Shown: piece after piece, positions 35,598 to 48,309 of the stretch
How positions within the stretch are numbered: the stretch's first letter is position 1
Layout of the letters: each line of letters starts with the position of its first letter
Assembly (NCBI GenBank): GCA_030068075.1
Contig: CM057827.1
Location: forward strand, 73,608,500 to 73,672,499
Source of the DNA: Paguma larvata
Lineage: Eukaryota > Chordata > Mammalia > Carnivora > Viverridae
Reading direction: 5' to 3'
Length of the DNA: 64,000 bases
Translations under genes and position numbers: made by a program
The notes under the pieces: generated by a model
What the model saw: the letters and a program-made list of their open reading frames with translations, nothing else
Database searches by the model: none
What the model was told of the DNA's origin: nothing

Positions 35598-36156
35598 AAT
35601 TCTCCCTGACCTAGGGCCCTGACTCCCACGTAGAGCAATACAAATGGGGAACTGGCAAACCACTCTAAGAGTTCTAGTAAACTTTGAAGTAACATTTTCT
35701 ATAAGCTCTCAGAAAAGAATTTAGACTGGATTCTGAAGGAGGAATACTTCCATAATTCACATAGTAAATGGTATTTAAAATAATACAAAACTAGAGAGGG
35801 GTGGAAGAAGAAAATAGAGAAGCTTTGAGTCCTGTGAGCTTTACCTTACCTGAAAATACAAGATGGGTATCATAGAAATCTCTATGGATGAACACCATCT
35901 TCTATTCAAAGTGAGAGCTCTAATCTCAGATCTCAGAAAAGCCAAATATAATAGTTCCATGCATTACTATGGGGATTATATGAAGTGCTGACCCTTTTAA
36001 GAGCAAGAACATTATGAAATCAGTCATGGACCTCTTCGGGATAGCTCTCTTACAGTTCTCTTGTTTATATAAACTGATAAAGCAACAGGAAATCTGGCAG
36101 TTGAAAAGAGAATCAAGGTCTCATGATCTACACAGAACCAAATGAACAACTCACAT

Positions 36157-36231
36157 ATTAAGGCCTTTTACTTTCTGCAAAGATCATCTTTGGGGAGTGG
36201 CTCTCCAGAGAGGGAATTTATAACACAATAG
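36157..36231 (-). promoter_or_regulatory. Conserved duplicate block with palindrome, copy B
   Basis: Counterpart of 23345-23420, with the palindrome CAAAGATCATCTTTG at 36178-36192 unchanged and the TATA-like minus-strand motif kept. Function inferred only from conservation between the two copies. Confidence 0.3.
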
Positions 36232-37429
36232 TTCCATTGAACCTGATTTCCTATCCTGTTCCTTACTCAGCATGCTGGAATTTGTTTCAAATTCTAATAC
36301 ATTTCCTAATTTAGTTCAAGGATTTTTTTTTATTGCAATAACAAGAGAAATAGAAACACACAATGATTTGGGCAGGTATAAGTTTTCTATTTAACTGTGA
36401 TCAGAAGTAATCTCTCTGATGATACAGGAAAATTATGACTCTGGCAATGAGCCCTGGTCCCAAGCTAAGAGAAAAGTCTAAGGAATATAAGTTAACACAC
36501 AGATTAGGAGCCTGTGCATTTAAGCATATTAAAGACTCCCTTCTTTTGTTTCAAACTATTCATCATCTTAACTCTGACTTGTTTGTCCCAGCCTAAGTTC
36601 ACCACCACGCTGGGATATGCATTCTTTAGCTATGAGTAAAATTTTTAAAATAAGGAAAACATTTAAGAAAATTGCCTATGCAGTTAATTAACACTTTGGT
36701 AATATCTTTTAATGGTTCCATACTACAGCATTAGCCTTAAGCGGATATACAATATTTTACATAATTAGTCTCTAATTGTTGAACTTTTAGGTATGATAAA
36801 CAGAATTATAAAGATTCTTAATATAAATTAAACCATATCCTATAATAAAAAATTTCCAAGTAACAAAATATGATCAAGCAAGTTATTTCTTTAAGAGTGG
36901 TCCATCATTATGTGTATGTGAAAGCATATATTAAAGTAAATATTCACTAATTAATAGAGAAAAATATAGGGACATATTATATATATAGTGAAGGCAATAG
37001 ATAAAACTGAATTTCATTCTTGATAAAATAAACCAGAAATAAAAGAAATTTCTTTAACTTGATAAAGAATCTCCACCAAAAATGACTGGTGAAATCATTG
37101 TCTAATAGTAAAACACATAAAGCATTCTAATTAATTAAAGACAAAAAGGAAATGAATGTCTCTGAGCAAGGAGACACCTAAGAGTTTGAAGCTGTCAAAG
37201 TGGCAAGTATTTGAGGGGAATGGTACTAAAAGAGAGGAAACTGAAAAGAAAAAGTCCAAAATCTATGTAAAAGGTAAAAACCAAAACAAAACAGGAAACA
37301 AATATAATGGATAAAAATCTTTCAAAGCCAAAATAAAGCAATCATATGACTTATAATACCAAATATTAAAATATTTGACAAAGTTAGTGCAGTGTACAAA
37401 TGAAATTAAAAAAATACTGTTTTTTTAAT

Positions 37430-37690
37430 TGTTTAGGAAGATTAAAAAGTTTTAAGTAAATTTTATATAAATTAAATATGTGAAGTGCATTAAAATTAAA
37501 TTAAAAATAAAAATAAAAACAAATTAAAAATTTAATGGAGTGCATTAAAATAACATTAAAAATAAATTAAAAACAAATTAAAAATTAAAATAAAAAAACA
37601 AAAATAAATTAAAAATTAAAATAAGATCTAAAAATTTTAAGTAAATTTTATATAAATTAAAAATGTGGAATGCATTAAAATAAAATTTAG
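37430..37690. repeat. AT-rich region with a direct repeat of about 180 bases
   Basis: 'ttttaagtaaattttatataaatta' followed by 'gtgcattaaaat' occurs near 37451 and again near 37635 ('ttttaagtaaattttatataaatta...tgcattaaaat'). Between them lie AAATTAAAAATA-type units. Probably a local tandem duplication that then expanded. Confidence 0.8.
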
Positions 37691-37694
37691 AAAA

Positions 37695-38855
37695 ACCAAA
37701 TACAGGGAAAATTACATTTAAACTGATAAAGGAGACACAATGGGAAAAATGCCAGTTTGGAAGTCATCAAAACCAGAGGCAAGTGGCACAGTAGAGGTGC
37801 AGTTCCAAATACCAATATCAGGGGATGGAATACCCCAGAAAAAGTTTGAGAAGCCCTAAAACCTTTGGTCACGTTGATTGGTGGTGATCTCCTCTTAAAA
37901 AAGGTCAGTAGCTAAGACTGGGACAGTGGTTGTTTTTTCCATTGCCCAAACCCCAAATAAAAAAATACAAGCCATACAAAGAAACAAGGAATCATGACTC
38001 AATCAAAAGATCAACCTCAAACCTTAGAACACTAAAGAAAGGCGTATCTATGAACTTCTGACAGACAATTTTTTAATAACTGTCATAAAGATGGTCAATG
38101 AAATAAAACACAGATAATCAGTTAAATTAAATAAGGAAAATGATGCATGAACAAAATGAGAATATCAACAAAGAGAAAGAATTTTTTAAAAACAATCAAA
38201 CAAAAATTCTGGAATTGAAAACTATAAAAACTAAAGTGAAAAATTCATTAGAGAGGTTGAACATCAGACTTGGCAGGTAGGAGAAAGAGTCTGTGAACTG
38301 GAAGACATGTCATTTGAAATCATGGAACCAAAGGTACAAAAGACAAAAAAAATTAACAGAACTTTAAAAAACCTAAGGGCCTTATAACACCGGTAATGGA
38401 CCAATATATGCCTATGGGATTACAGAAGAAAGAGAGAGAGATAAAGGGGCTTAACTTATTTGATGAAACAAGGCCAAAATTTTCCAAAATTCTGAGGAAA
38501 GTAATAGACATAAAGAAATTTAAGTAACTCAAACTGAAGTAAATCTGAACAGAACCACATTGAGACACATTATAACCAAACTGTCTAAAATCAAAAATAA
38601 AGAAATCTTCAAAGAAGAAAGAGAAAAGGAATTCATCACATACATGTGAGTTTCCATAAGAATATCAGCAGACTACTCATCATTTACTTTTCAGATCCCA
38701 AAAGAGTGATGGGATATATTCAAAGGGCTTAAAAAAAAAAAAAAAAAAGAAGCAAAAAAAAAAAAAAAAAAAAGCAACTATCAGACTATCAACTACCAAT
38801 ACTACATCAGTCAAAATTGTCATTCAAAACTGAAGGAGAGAGAAGAAAGGTATTA
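37695..38855 (+). mobile_element. LINE-1 5'/ORF1-region fragment
   Basis: Diverged L1M-type ORF1 text ('gacacattataaccaaactgtc', 'agaatatcagcagactactcatc', 'gatatattcaaagggct'), which is repeated in the next L1 at 39860-40030. Two A-tracts at 38729-38773 interrupt it. Stops in all frames. Confidence 0.7.
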
Positions 38856-38953
38856 AAAATGGTGCCATAGGAAGACCCTTAATACACCTCTTCCCACAGG
38901 CATCACATGTTTACAGCTACATATGGAATAATTTTCCTTTGAAAAAGACCTGA

Positions 38954-39136
38954 GGGGTGCCTAGGTGGCTCAGTCGGTTGATTGTCTGACTTTGGCTCAG
39001 GTCATGATCTCGTGGTTCATGGGTTCAAGCCCCACATCGGGCTCTATGATAACAGCTCGGAGCCTGGTGCCTTCTTCAGATTCTGTGTCTCCCTCCCTCT
39101 CTCTTAATCGGCTCCTCCCCTGCTTGCGTGCTCGCT

Positions 39137-39199
<63 letters not shown>

Positions 39200-39228
39200 A
39201 AATAAATAATTAAAAAAAAAAAAAAAAG
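38954..39228 (+). mobile_element. CAN-SINE with expanded CT/CA tract
   Basis: Head 'ggggtgcctaggtggctcag'. The 3' CT-rich part has grown to (CT)n at 39142-39174 followed by (CA)n at 39175-39200, then an A15 tail. The frame 38965-39213 is the SINE. Confidence 0.92.
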
Positions 39229-41489
39229 GATAATTCCTTCAAGACTAAGAGAGGTAGCCACTTCACATAATATATATAGACCAGCAGAGTGACAAACGAA
39301 ATGAGGAGACAGAGGAATATGTTCCAAAATAAGGCAAACCCCAGAAAAAGATCTTAATAAAACAGAGTTAAGCAATGTACTTGATGAGGAGTTCAAAGCA
39401 ATGGCCATAAAGATGCTCAGTCTCAAAAGAATGGATGAACACAGGGATAATTCAATCACAGCGGAATGGATGAACACAGGGAGAACTTCAACAATAAGAT
39501 AGGAAATGTAATAAAGTACCAAAGAGAAGTTATAACTGAACCGAAAAATACACTAGAAGGCCTCAACAGCAGAATGGATCAAACAGAAGCACAAATCAGT
39601 GAGCTGGAAGACAAAGCAAAGGAAAACACCCAGACAGCATAAAAAAAAAAAAAAAGAAAGAAAGAAAGAAAAGAAATGAGGATAACTTAAGGGACCTCTG
39701 GGACAACATCAAGCAGAATAACATTAACGTTATAGTGGTCCCAGTGGGAGAAGAGAAATAATGGGTTAAAACTTCCCTAATCTGAAGAAAACAGACATCC
39801 AATTCCAGGAAGCTCAGAGAGTTCAAAATAAGATGAACCCAAAGAGAAACACACTGAGCCACATTATAATTAAAATGATAAAAGTAAAGGGTAAAGAGAG
39901 AATCTTGAAAACATCAAGACAAAAGTGACATACTACATATGAGGAAAACCCCATAAGGCTATGAGCAGATTTTTCAGCAGAAACTTTACAGGCCTGAGGG
40001 GAAAGCCATGACACATTCAAAGTGCTGAAAGAAAAAATAATTGCTGACCAAGAATTCTCTATCCATCAAGATTATCATTTATAATTAGAGATTAACAGTT
40101 TTCCAGTTATACAAAAGCTAAAGGAGTTCATAACCAATAACCCAGTCTCACAAGAAATGTTAAAGAGACTTCTTTAAGCTAAAAACACAAAACACTAATT
40201 AATAATAAGAAAACATATGAAAGTAAAAAATATGACTGAAAAAGGTATATAACAAATATGTGGATCAACCACTTATAATGCACGTATGAAGGGTAACATT
40301 TAGTTGAAATAGATACAAAACAAAGTGATAAGTGCATTATCAACAAAATAAAATGTGAGAGGGGAGTAAAATATAAATCTTTGATGTGTTCAAAACTTAC
40401 AAGAGACTTATACACATAAGTTCACATATATGAACTTTACTGCAATGACAAAGATAAACTTATAGTAAACACACAAAAGAAAAAGGAATAAATATAATAC
40501 TAAAAACAAAAATAAAAATACAAGGGAATAGATAAAGAGAAGAAAAAAGGACCAGAGAAGAACTACAAAAACATCCATAACACAATTAGCAAAATGACAC
40601 ACTTATCAATAATTACATGGAAATTTACTAAATTTTCCAACCAAAAGACATGGAAGACTGAGGATAAAAAACAAGACCCATCTATATGCTGCCTATAAGA
40701 GACTCACTTCAAGCCTAAGGACATTCATAGACTAAAAGTGAAGAGATGGAAAAATATATCATGCAAATGGGAATAAAAAGAAAGCTGGATAGCAAAACTT
40801 ATATCAGATAAAATAGGCTTTAAAACAAAGACTATAAAAAGAAACAAAGAAGGACATTGCATAATAACAACAGACTCTATCTAATGAGAGGATGTAACAG
40901 TTGTAAACCCAACAGAGTAGGACCTAAGTATATAAAGCAAATATTAACAAACATAACAGGAGAAATAGACAGCAAACAACTGTAAGGGGCTTTATTCTAT
41001 TCCTGTGAGTGGATAGATTATCCAGACATATCAATAAAGAAATAATGGCTTAAAGGGCACATTAGACTAGATGGACTTTATAGATACATACAGATCATTC
41101 CATCCCAAAACAGCAGAATACAGATTCTTTTCAAATGCACATGAAACATTCTAAAGAACTGATCATACATTAAACCACAAAACAAGTCTCAATAAATTTA
41201 AGAAAACTGAAATCCTATCAAGTCTCTTTTCTGACCACAACAGTATGCAAATAAAAATCAATTACAAGAAAACTGGAAGAAAAATTAAAAAAAAGAACAG
41301 GGAGATTAAACATGTTACATAACAACCAATAGGACAATAAGAAATCAAAAAAGAAATTAAATAAAAATGGAAACACAATAGTACAAAATGTTTGGGACAC
41401 AGCAAAAGCTGTTTTAAGAGGGAAGTTCATAGTGATACAGGCCTACTTGAAGAAATAATAAAAATTTCAGACAAACAATCTACCATTTT

Positions 41490-41698
41490 TTAAATTTTTC
41501 TTTAAATTTTTTTTGAGAGAGAGAGACAGAGCACAAGCAGGGGAGGGGCAGAGAGAGAGGGAGACACAGAGTCTGAAGCAGGCTCCAGGCTCTGAGCTGT
41601 CAGCAAAGAGCCCAATGCAGGACTCAAACTCATGAATCATGAAATCAAGACCTGAGTGGAAGTTGGATGCTTAACTAACTGAACCACCCAGGCACCCC
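41490..41698 (-). mobile_element. CAN-SINE in the L1 ORF2
   Basis: Reverse SINE ending 'gaaccacccaggcacccc' at 41698. The L1 phrase 'acaatcta' occurs on both sides (41479 and 41700) as a short target duplication. Confidence 0.9.
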
Positions 41699-44600
41699 AA
41701 CAATCTAACTCTAAAATACAAAAAAAAAAAACAACCTAGAAAAACAATCAACAATGCCCAAATCAATAAAAGGAAGAAAATAATAAATATCAGAGCAGAA
41801 ATAAATGAAACAGAATTTTAAAAAATAATAAAAAGATCAATGAAACTGTGAGCTGGATTTTTGAAAAAAACAGAAACAAAATCAACAAAATTTTAGCCAG
41901 ACTCATCAAGAAAAAAACAATCAGAAATGAAAGATAAAAAGTTATAAATGATTCCACACAAATACAATGAACTATCAGAGAATAGTGTGAACTATACCCC
42001 AACAAATTAAAGAACATGTAAATGAATACATTCTTAGAAACACACAATCTTTCAAGAGTTAATTATGAAGAAATAGAAAATCTGGATAGTCTAATTGCTA
42101 GTAATGAAATTGAATCAGTAATAAAAAACTCCCAACAAAAAAGGTTCAGGTTGATACAGCTTTACAGGTGAATTCTACCAAACACTTAAAGAAGAGTTAA
42201 TATTTATTCTCCTCACACTATTCCTAAAAAGCGAAGAGGAATGAACACTTCCAAACCCATTTTACAAGGCCAACATTTAAAAGTGATCATTTACAAATGA
42301 TACCAAAAACAAACAAACACACTTAAAAAAAAAAAGGAAAAAGAAAAGAAAAATACAGGCTATTATCACTGGTGAACATAGATGCAAAAATCTTCAACAA
42401 AATATCAGCAAATCACATTCAACAATATATTAAAAGGATCATGCGCCAGGACAAAGTAGGATTCTTTCCAAGGACACAAAGATGGCTTAATATCGGCAAA
42501 TCAATCATTGTGATACACCACATTAACAAAATGAAGGATAGAAATCACATGATCATCTCAATGGATGCAGAAAAAGCATCTGACAAAATTGGACATCATT
42601 TATGATAAAAACTCACAACAAGAGGGTATAGTGGGAGCATACGTTAACATATAAAGGCCACATATGACAAACCTACAGCTAATATCATACTCCATAGTTC
42701 AGCTTTTCCTATAAGATCAGGATTATTCCTGATATCTCCTTATCTCCTGATAAGGAGAGCCACTCTCACTACTCTATTCAACAGAGTACTGAAAATCCTA
42801 GGCACAGAAAAGATAAGAAAAAAAAATAAAAGACATCCAAATTGGAAAGGAAAAAGTAAAACCTTCACTGTTTGTAGATGGCATATTATATATAGAAAAT
42901 CCTAAAGACTGCACTAAAAAATTATCAGAATAAATAAATGCAATAGGATGGCAGGATACAAGTTTAATATACAGAAGTCTGTTGTGTTTCTGTACACTAA
43001 TAACAACCTGTCAGAAAAAAATTAAAAATACCACTGCATTTACTAGTGCATCAAAAAGAATAAAATATTTAGGAATAAATTTATTCAAGGAGGTGAAAGA
43101 CTTGTATTCTGAGAACTGTAAGACACTGATGAAATATTGAAGATGACACAAATAAATGGAAAGTTATGCTGTGCTAATGGAAAGAATAATATTGTTAAAA
43201 TGTCCATACTTTCCAATGCAATCTCAAATTTAAAGGAATCCTTATCAAAATTTTTCACAGAACTAGAACAAACAATAAGAAAATTAGTAAGGAGCCATGA
43301 AAGACTCTGAACAGTCAAACAATCTTGATAAAAACAAAACTGGAGATATCAGAATCCCAAATTTCAAGATACACTACCAACGGTGCAATAATTAAACAGT
43401 ATGGTACTGGCACAAAAATAGATACATAGATCAATGGAACAAAGCAGAGAGCCCCCAAAATAAACCCATGCTTATCTGGTCAATTAATCTATGACAAAAG
43501 AGGCAAGAACATACGATTGAGAAAAGACAGTCTTCATTAAACCGTGTTAAGAAACTAGACAGAATGAAATAGAACCACTTACATCATATACAAAAATAAA
43601 CTCAAATGCATTAAATATTTAAATGAAAGCCTTAAAACCATAAAACTGAAGAAAACATAGGCAGTAAGCTCTTTCACATCAGTCTTAGCAAAATTTGTTT
43701 AGATCTGTCTCTTCAAGCCAGAACAGCAAAAGCAAAAATAAACAAATGGGATGACATCAAATTAAAAAGATTTTATACAATAAAGGAAACCACCAAGAAA
43801 ATGACAAGGCAAGCTTCGGAATGGAAGAAGATATTTATAAACAATGTATCTAATAAAGAATTGATATCCACAAAATATAAAGACAACATCAACAAAAACA
43901 ATACAGGGGCAGAAGACTTGAAGAAAACAGTTCTCCACAGAAGACATACAGATGGCCAAAAGACACAGGAAAAAAATCCTCAACATCACTAATCATCAGG
44001 GAAATGCAAATCAAAATCACAATAAGATACCACTATACACTTGCTGGAATGGCTAGTATCAAAAAGACAAAAATAACAAGTGGAGAGGATATGAAGAAAA
44101 GGGAACCCTGAAGCAGTGTTTGTTGGAATGTAAATTGGTGCAGCCACTATGGAAAACAGCACGGCATTTCCTCACAAAATTAAAAATAGGGCTACGATAT
44201 GATTCAGAAATTTCACTTCTGCGTATTTATCCAAAGAAAACAAAAGTACTAAACTTAAAAGATACAGGTACCCCTAAATTCACTTCAGTATTCTATACAA
44301 TAGCCAAGATATGGAAGCAACCCAAGTGTCTATCAACAGATGAACGTGTGTGTGTGTGTGTTTATTGAACATAAAAAGGAATGAAAGATTGCCATTTGTG
44401 ACAACATGGATGGACCGAGGGGTTTTTGTGCTAAGTATAAGTTAGACAAGGACAAATACCATATGATTCCACTTATATATGAAAACTTAAAAACCACAGA
44501 GACAAAAAACGAGACTCTTAAATACAGAGAACAAATTCATGATTGCCAGAGGAGAACTGGGTGGGTGGATTGGTAAAATAAAGTGGATTAAGAGGTAGAA

Positions 44601-45165
44601 ACTTCCAGTTATAAAATAAATGTGATGGGATGAAAGGTAGAGATTAAGGAATATGATCAATAATATTTTAATAATTGTGACAGATAGTGACTACACTTAT
44701 TGTGGTAAGAATTGGGTAATGTATAGAATTGTTGAATCAAGATATTATAATCTGACAGTAATACAACAGTGTATGTCAATTATGCATCAATAATAAAAAT
44801 AAAAATTAAAAACAAAAACAAGGAATAGGAATAGAACAAGTACCTCAACGTAACACTTATGAAAAACCACAGCTAACATTACAATGGTGAAATACTAAAG
44901 CTTTTTCTCTAGATCAGGAATAAGCAAGAATACCTATTTCCACCACATCTATTCAATATAATATTAGAAGTACTATCCAGAGCAATTATGCAAGAAGAAG
45001 AGATAAAAGGTATCCATACAGAAAGGAAGAAATGAAATTATCTGATTGTAGACTACATGATCTTATATATAGAAAATCATAAAGATTTAATCAAAAACAA
45101 CAGTTAGAACTAACAAATTCAGCACAGTTGCAAGACACAAAATCAACACATAAAAATCTGTTGCA

Positions 45166-45270
45166 CTTGTGATGAGCACGGAGTGGTGTAATGTGAGTAT
45201 TGAATGACTAAATTGTACACCTGAAACTAATATTACACTGTATGCTAACTGAAATTTAAATAAAAACTAA
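45166..45270 (+). mobile_element. Ultra-short LINE-1 3' end insertion
   Basis: About 105 bases of L1 3' terminus ('gatgagcacggagtgg...gtacacctgaaactaat') with an A-rich tail, between duplicate copies aaaaatctgttgca (45152-45165) and aaaaatcagttgca (45271-45284). The host L1 reads continuously across the site once the insert is skipped. Confidence 0.88.
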
Positions 45271-46504
45271 AAAAATCAGTTGCATTTCCATATACTAACA
45301 ATAAAGAATCCAAAGAGGAAATTAAAAAAGCAATTTCACTTACAAAAGCATCAAAAATACTTAAGAATTAATATAACCAAGGAGATAAATGACTTGTACA
45401 CTGAAAAATACAACACTGATTTTACTTAAATACTGATTAAAGAAATTATGGGCATGAAGAAATGTAAATACATCCTGCATTCGCAGACTGGAAGACAATA
45501 TTGTTAAGATGTCCACACTACTCACAGTGATCTACAGGTTTAATGTAATACCTACGCTAAGTGAATTTAGTGAAGTTGCTACAACCAATCTATAAAATAA
45601 AAGGAAAAGAAAAAATTGACAATAGTTCAAAAATGTCATAAAGATGAAAAAATCTAACAAAAAATGATATAAGACCTTTACTCTGAATACTAAAACACTG
45701 AACTGAGAGAAATTAAGTGAAGAGATTTATCATGTCCATATATCACAACATTTGATGGTGTTATATGGCAATTGTAACCAAACTGAAGTATTGATATGTT
45801 AAAACCCCAATCAATATTCTTATCAGTGTTTTAAACATTTAGACGTTGATTCTAAAATGTAAGTGAAAATGCATAGGACCTAAAATACACTAAGAGACAT
45901 CATAGAACAAAGGGGTAAGATTTACATGATCAGTTATCGAGATTTAATATAAAGCCTAACATGAATAGGACAGTACTGTATTACCAAAAGAACAGAAATA
46001 TAAGGCAGCAGATTAGGGTGGAGGCCCATACATACACAGTCAAGTTATTTATCACAGAGCCTCCGTTGCAATCCAATGGGATATTAATGGTCTTTTTAAT
46101 AAATTTTTTAGGTCGACTGAACAACCATATGGAAGGAAGAAAACTTGATGCCCTACCTCATGCCACCCACAAAAAATTAATTTAAAATAGCTCATATTCC
46201 TAAATGTGAAAGCTAAAATATTGAAGTATCTAATTTATAAAAGGAGAATATTTATGACTTCAAGAGAGATAATTTCTTAAAACAGAAATGTCTTCAACAT
46301 ATATAAAAAAAACTTGACATCATTAAAGGACTTCTGCTCACTAAAATACACCACTAAGAAATGATTAGGTCACTGCAAAACATATAGTTACCAAAGGATT
46401 TGATGATACATTATACAAAAAATTTTTGTAATAAAATAATGCACATGATCCATTAACAACTGAGCAAAAAACTTGAATGGACACTTCATGGAAAACATTT
46501 CCAA

Positions 46505-46806
46505 ACAAAAGGCAGAAACAGACTCATAAATACAGACAGCAAAGATAGTTCCCAGGGGGGAGGAGGATGGGATAATAGGCAAAATGAGTGAATGAAAACT
46601 GGGAGGCACAGGCTTTCAGTTATGGAATAAAAAAGTCATGAAGATGGAAGGTACAGCATAGGGGATATAGTCAATGATATTGTAATTGCCTTGTATGGTG
46701 ATAGTAGCTACACTTGTGGTGAGCATATCATAACATACAGACTAGCTAAATGACTATACTGTACACCTGAAACTAATGAAACAGTGTAAGTCAGTTATAC
46801 TCAATG
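46505..46806 (+). mobile_element. LINE-1 3' UTR insertion
   Basis: 3' UTR text with a G-run (46555-46560), 'ggtgagcatatcataaca' and 'gtacacctgaaactaatgaaac'. It interrupts the older L1 and is followed at once by a reverse CAN-SINE. Confidence 0.75.
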
Positions 46807-46811
46807 TTATA

Positions 46812-47016
46812 TTTTTAAATTTTTTTAATGTTTATTTTTTAGAGTGACAGAGAACAGCAGAAGAGGGGCAGAGAGAGAGGGAGACACAGAATCCGAAGCA
46901 GGCTCCAGGCTCTGAGCTGCCAGCACAGAGCCCAATACAGGGCTCAAACTCACAGACTGTGAGATCATGACATGAGCCGAAGTCGGAAACTTCTGCTTGA
47001 GTCACCCAGGCACCCC
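46812..47016 (-). mobile_element. CAN-SINE, minus orientation
   Basis: Reverse SINE ending 'gagtcacccaggcacccc' at 47016, body with the GA tract at 46870-46885. Confidence 0.9.
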
Positions 47017-47155
47017 TCAAAATAATTTTAAACAAAAATTTTGAGCAACAAATTTTTCCACGTGAAAAATGCGTTCATATCATTACTTATGAATATGCAA
47101 ATTAAACCACAATTAGATACCACTACACACTCAGAATGGTTAAATATTTATTTAT

Positions 47156-47362
47156 TTTTAACATTTATTTATTTTTGAGAGACAGAGAGACAGAGCGTGA
47201 GCAGGGGAAGGGCAGAAAGAGAGAGAGACACAGAATCTGAAGCAGTCTCCCCGCTGTGAGCTGTCAGCACAGAGCCCATCATGGGGCTGGAACCCACAGA
47301 CTGTGAGATCATGACCTGAGCTGAAGTCCATGGCTTAACCAACTGAACCACCCAGGTGCCCC
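47156..47362 (-). mobile_element. CAN-SINE, minus orientation, young
   Basis: Reverse SINE ending 'gaaccacccaggtgcccc' at 47362; the tail side is 'aacatttatttatttttgag'. Short taaatat repeats flank it. Only about 75 bases separate it from an opposite-orientation SINE at 47437. Confidence 0.92.
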
Positions 47363-47436
47363 TAAATATATATATTTTTAAAGAAAGATAATAACAAGTG
47401 TTGAAGAGGCTGTGGAGCCACAGAAACTCTCTTACA

Positions 47437-47644
47437 GGGCGCCTGGGTGGCTCAGTCGGTTAAGCGGCCGACTTCAGCTCAGGTCATGATCTCACGGTCT
47501 GTGAGTTCGAGGCCCACATCAGGCTCTGTGCTGATGGCTCATCAGAGCCTGGAGCCTGCTTCAGACTCTGTGTCTCCCTCTCTCTCTGCTCTTCCCCTGC
47601 TCACACTCTATCTCTATGTCTCTCAAAAATAAATAAACGTTAAA

Positions 47645-47675
<31 letters not shown>
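47437..47675 (+). mobile_element. CAN-SINE, the least diverged in the window
   Basis: Head GGGCGCCTGGGTGGCTCAGT, GAGTTCGAGGCCC core, tail 'aaaaataaataaacgtt' then a long A-run. A perfect 15-base target duplication agaaactctcttaca lies at 47422-47436 and 47676-47690. These features mark a recent insertion. Confidence 0.95.
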
Positions 47676-47676
<1 letters not shown>

Positions 47677-48309
47677 GAAACTCTCTTACAATGCTGGTGA
47701 GATTATAAATTAGAACAATCACATCTGAGGAATGTTTGACAGTTTCTTATATTAAACCAATATCTACTCTAAGATTAAAAAGTTCTACTTAATATATACT
47801 ACAGATGTTAGTGTTATGTCCTTTAAAAAAAACATGTACAGGAATGGTCATAGTAACTGTATTTTTATCTCACAAAAATGAGAAACCACCCAAATGTCCA
47901 ACAAGAGTCATGTGTAAGTAAGTTATGGGTATGTTCATACAATGGAAGCAATAATGCAACTCATTGGCAATAAAAATGTACAAATACTGATAAACGTAAA
48001 AGTTTGGATAAATTTCGCAGACATAGTGTAAGTATGTCTTATACTTACGCACCACAGAGAAGGTGTGGTGTGTATTTGATTACATCTATCATATAATCCC
48101 ACTTAGATGAAGTTCAAAGTTAATCAAAGGTGATAGAAGCAAAAAAAAAAAAAAGAAAAAAGAAAAAAGTTAACTGCAGGGGTTACTGCCTGAGAGGGTA
48201 GAAAGAGGATGTCTCTTTGATGTACCATTAATGTTCTATTTTTCCATTTGGTTGGAAGTTTACATAAGGAGAAATTTGATTAATTTTAAATTTACACTAA
48301 AATTAAATA

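Larger units (their letters stand above)
29695..37275 (+). repeat. Segmental duplication, copy B
   Basis: Partner of 15793-26290 (blocks listed there). Copy B lacks the OR11-like pseudogene, the Charlie/LTR nest (matching 17910-22440) and most of the L1/HAL1 piece, but keeps about 1.5 kb of a minus-strand L1 that copy A lost at 15938. Confidence 0.85.
38857..44815 (+). mobile_element. Nearly complete, decayed LINE-1 (L1M type)
   Basis: Begins near 'aaaatggtgccatagg', a 5'-end-like phrase. ORF1-type sequence runs to about 40170, ORF2 endonuclease from about 40650 ('ctgcctataagagactcacttc'), the RT domain around 42360-42900 ([12 protein letters not shown] at about 42545), the C-terminal domain to about 44330 and the 3' UTR ending near 44810 ('atcaataataaaaat'). 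Many stops and frameshifts; incapable of movement. Two CAN-SINEs interrupt it. Confidence 0.82.
44816..48300 (+). mobile_element. Old LINE-1 fragment with nested insertions
   Basis: ORF2 RT-region text resumes ('tcaacgtaacacttatgaaaaaccacagctaacatt' near 44847) and continues, interrupted, to the C-terminal end ('atgcaaattaaaccacaattagataccac' near 47095; 'tggtcatagtaactgt' near 47847). It hosts an L1 tail of 105 bases, another L1 3' UTR and three CAN-SINEs. Confidence 0.65.

Noticed and set aside
39076..39862. Hydrophobic minus-strand frames of 148 and 88 residues
   Set aside because: Antisense to a CAN-SINE and L1 ORF1; the hydrophobicity comes from T-rich antisense codons and the Arg/Glu stretch from the SINE's (CT)n.
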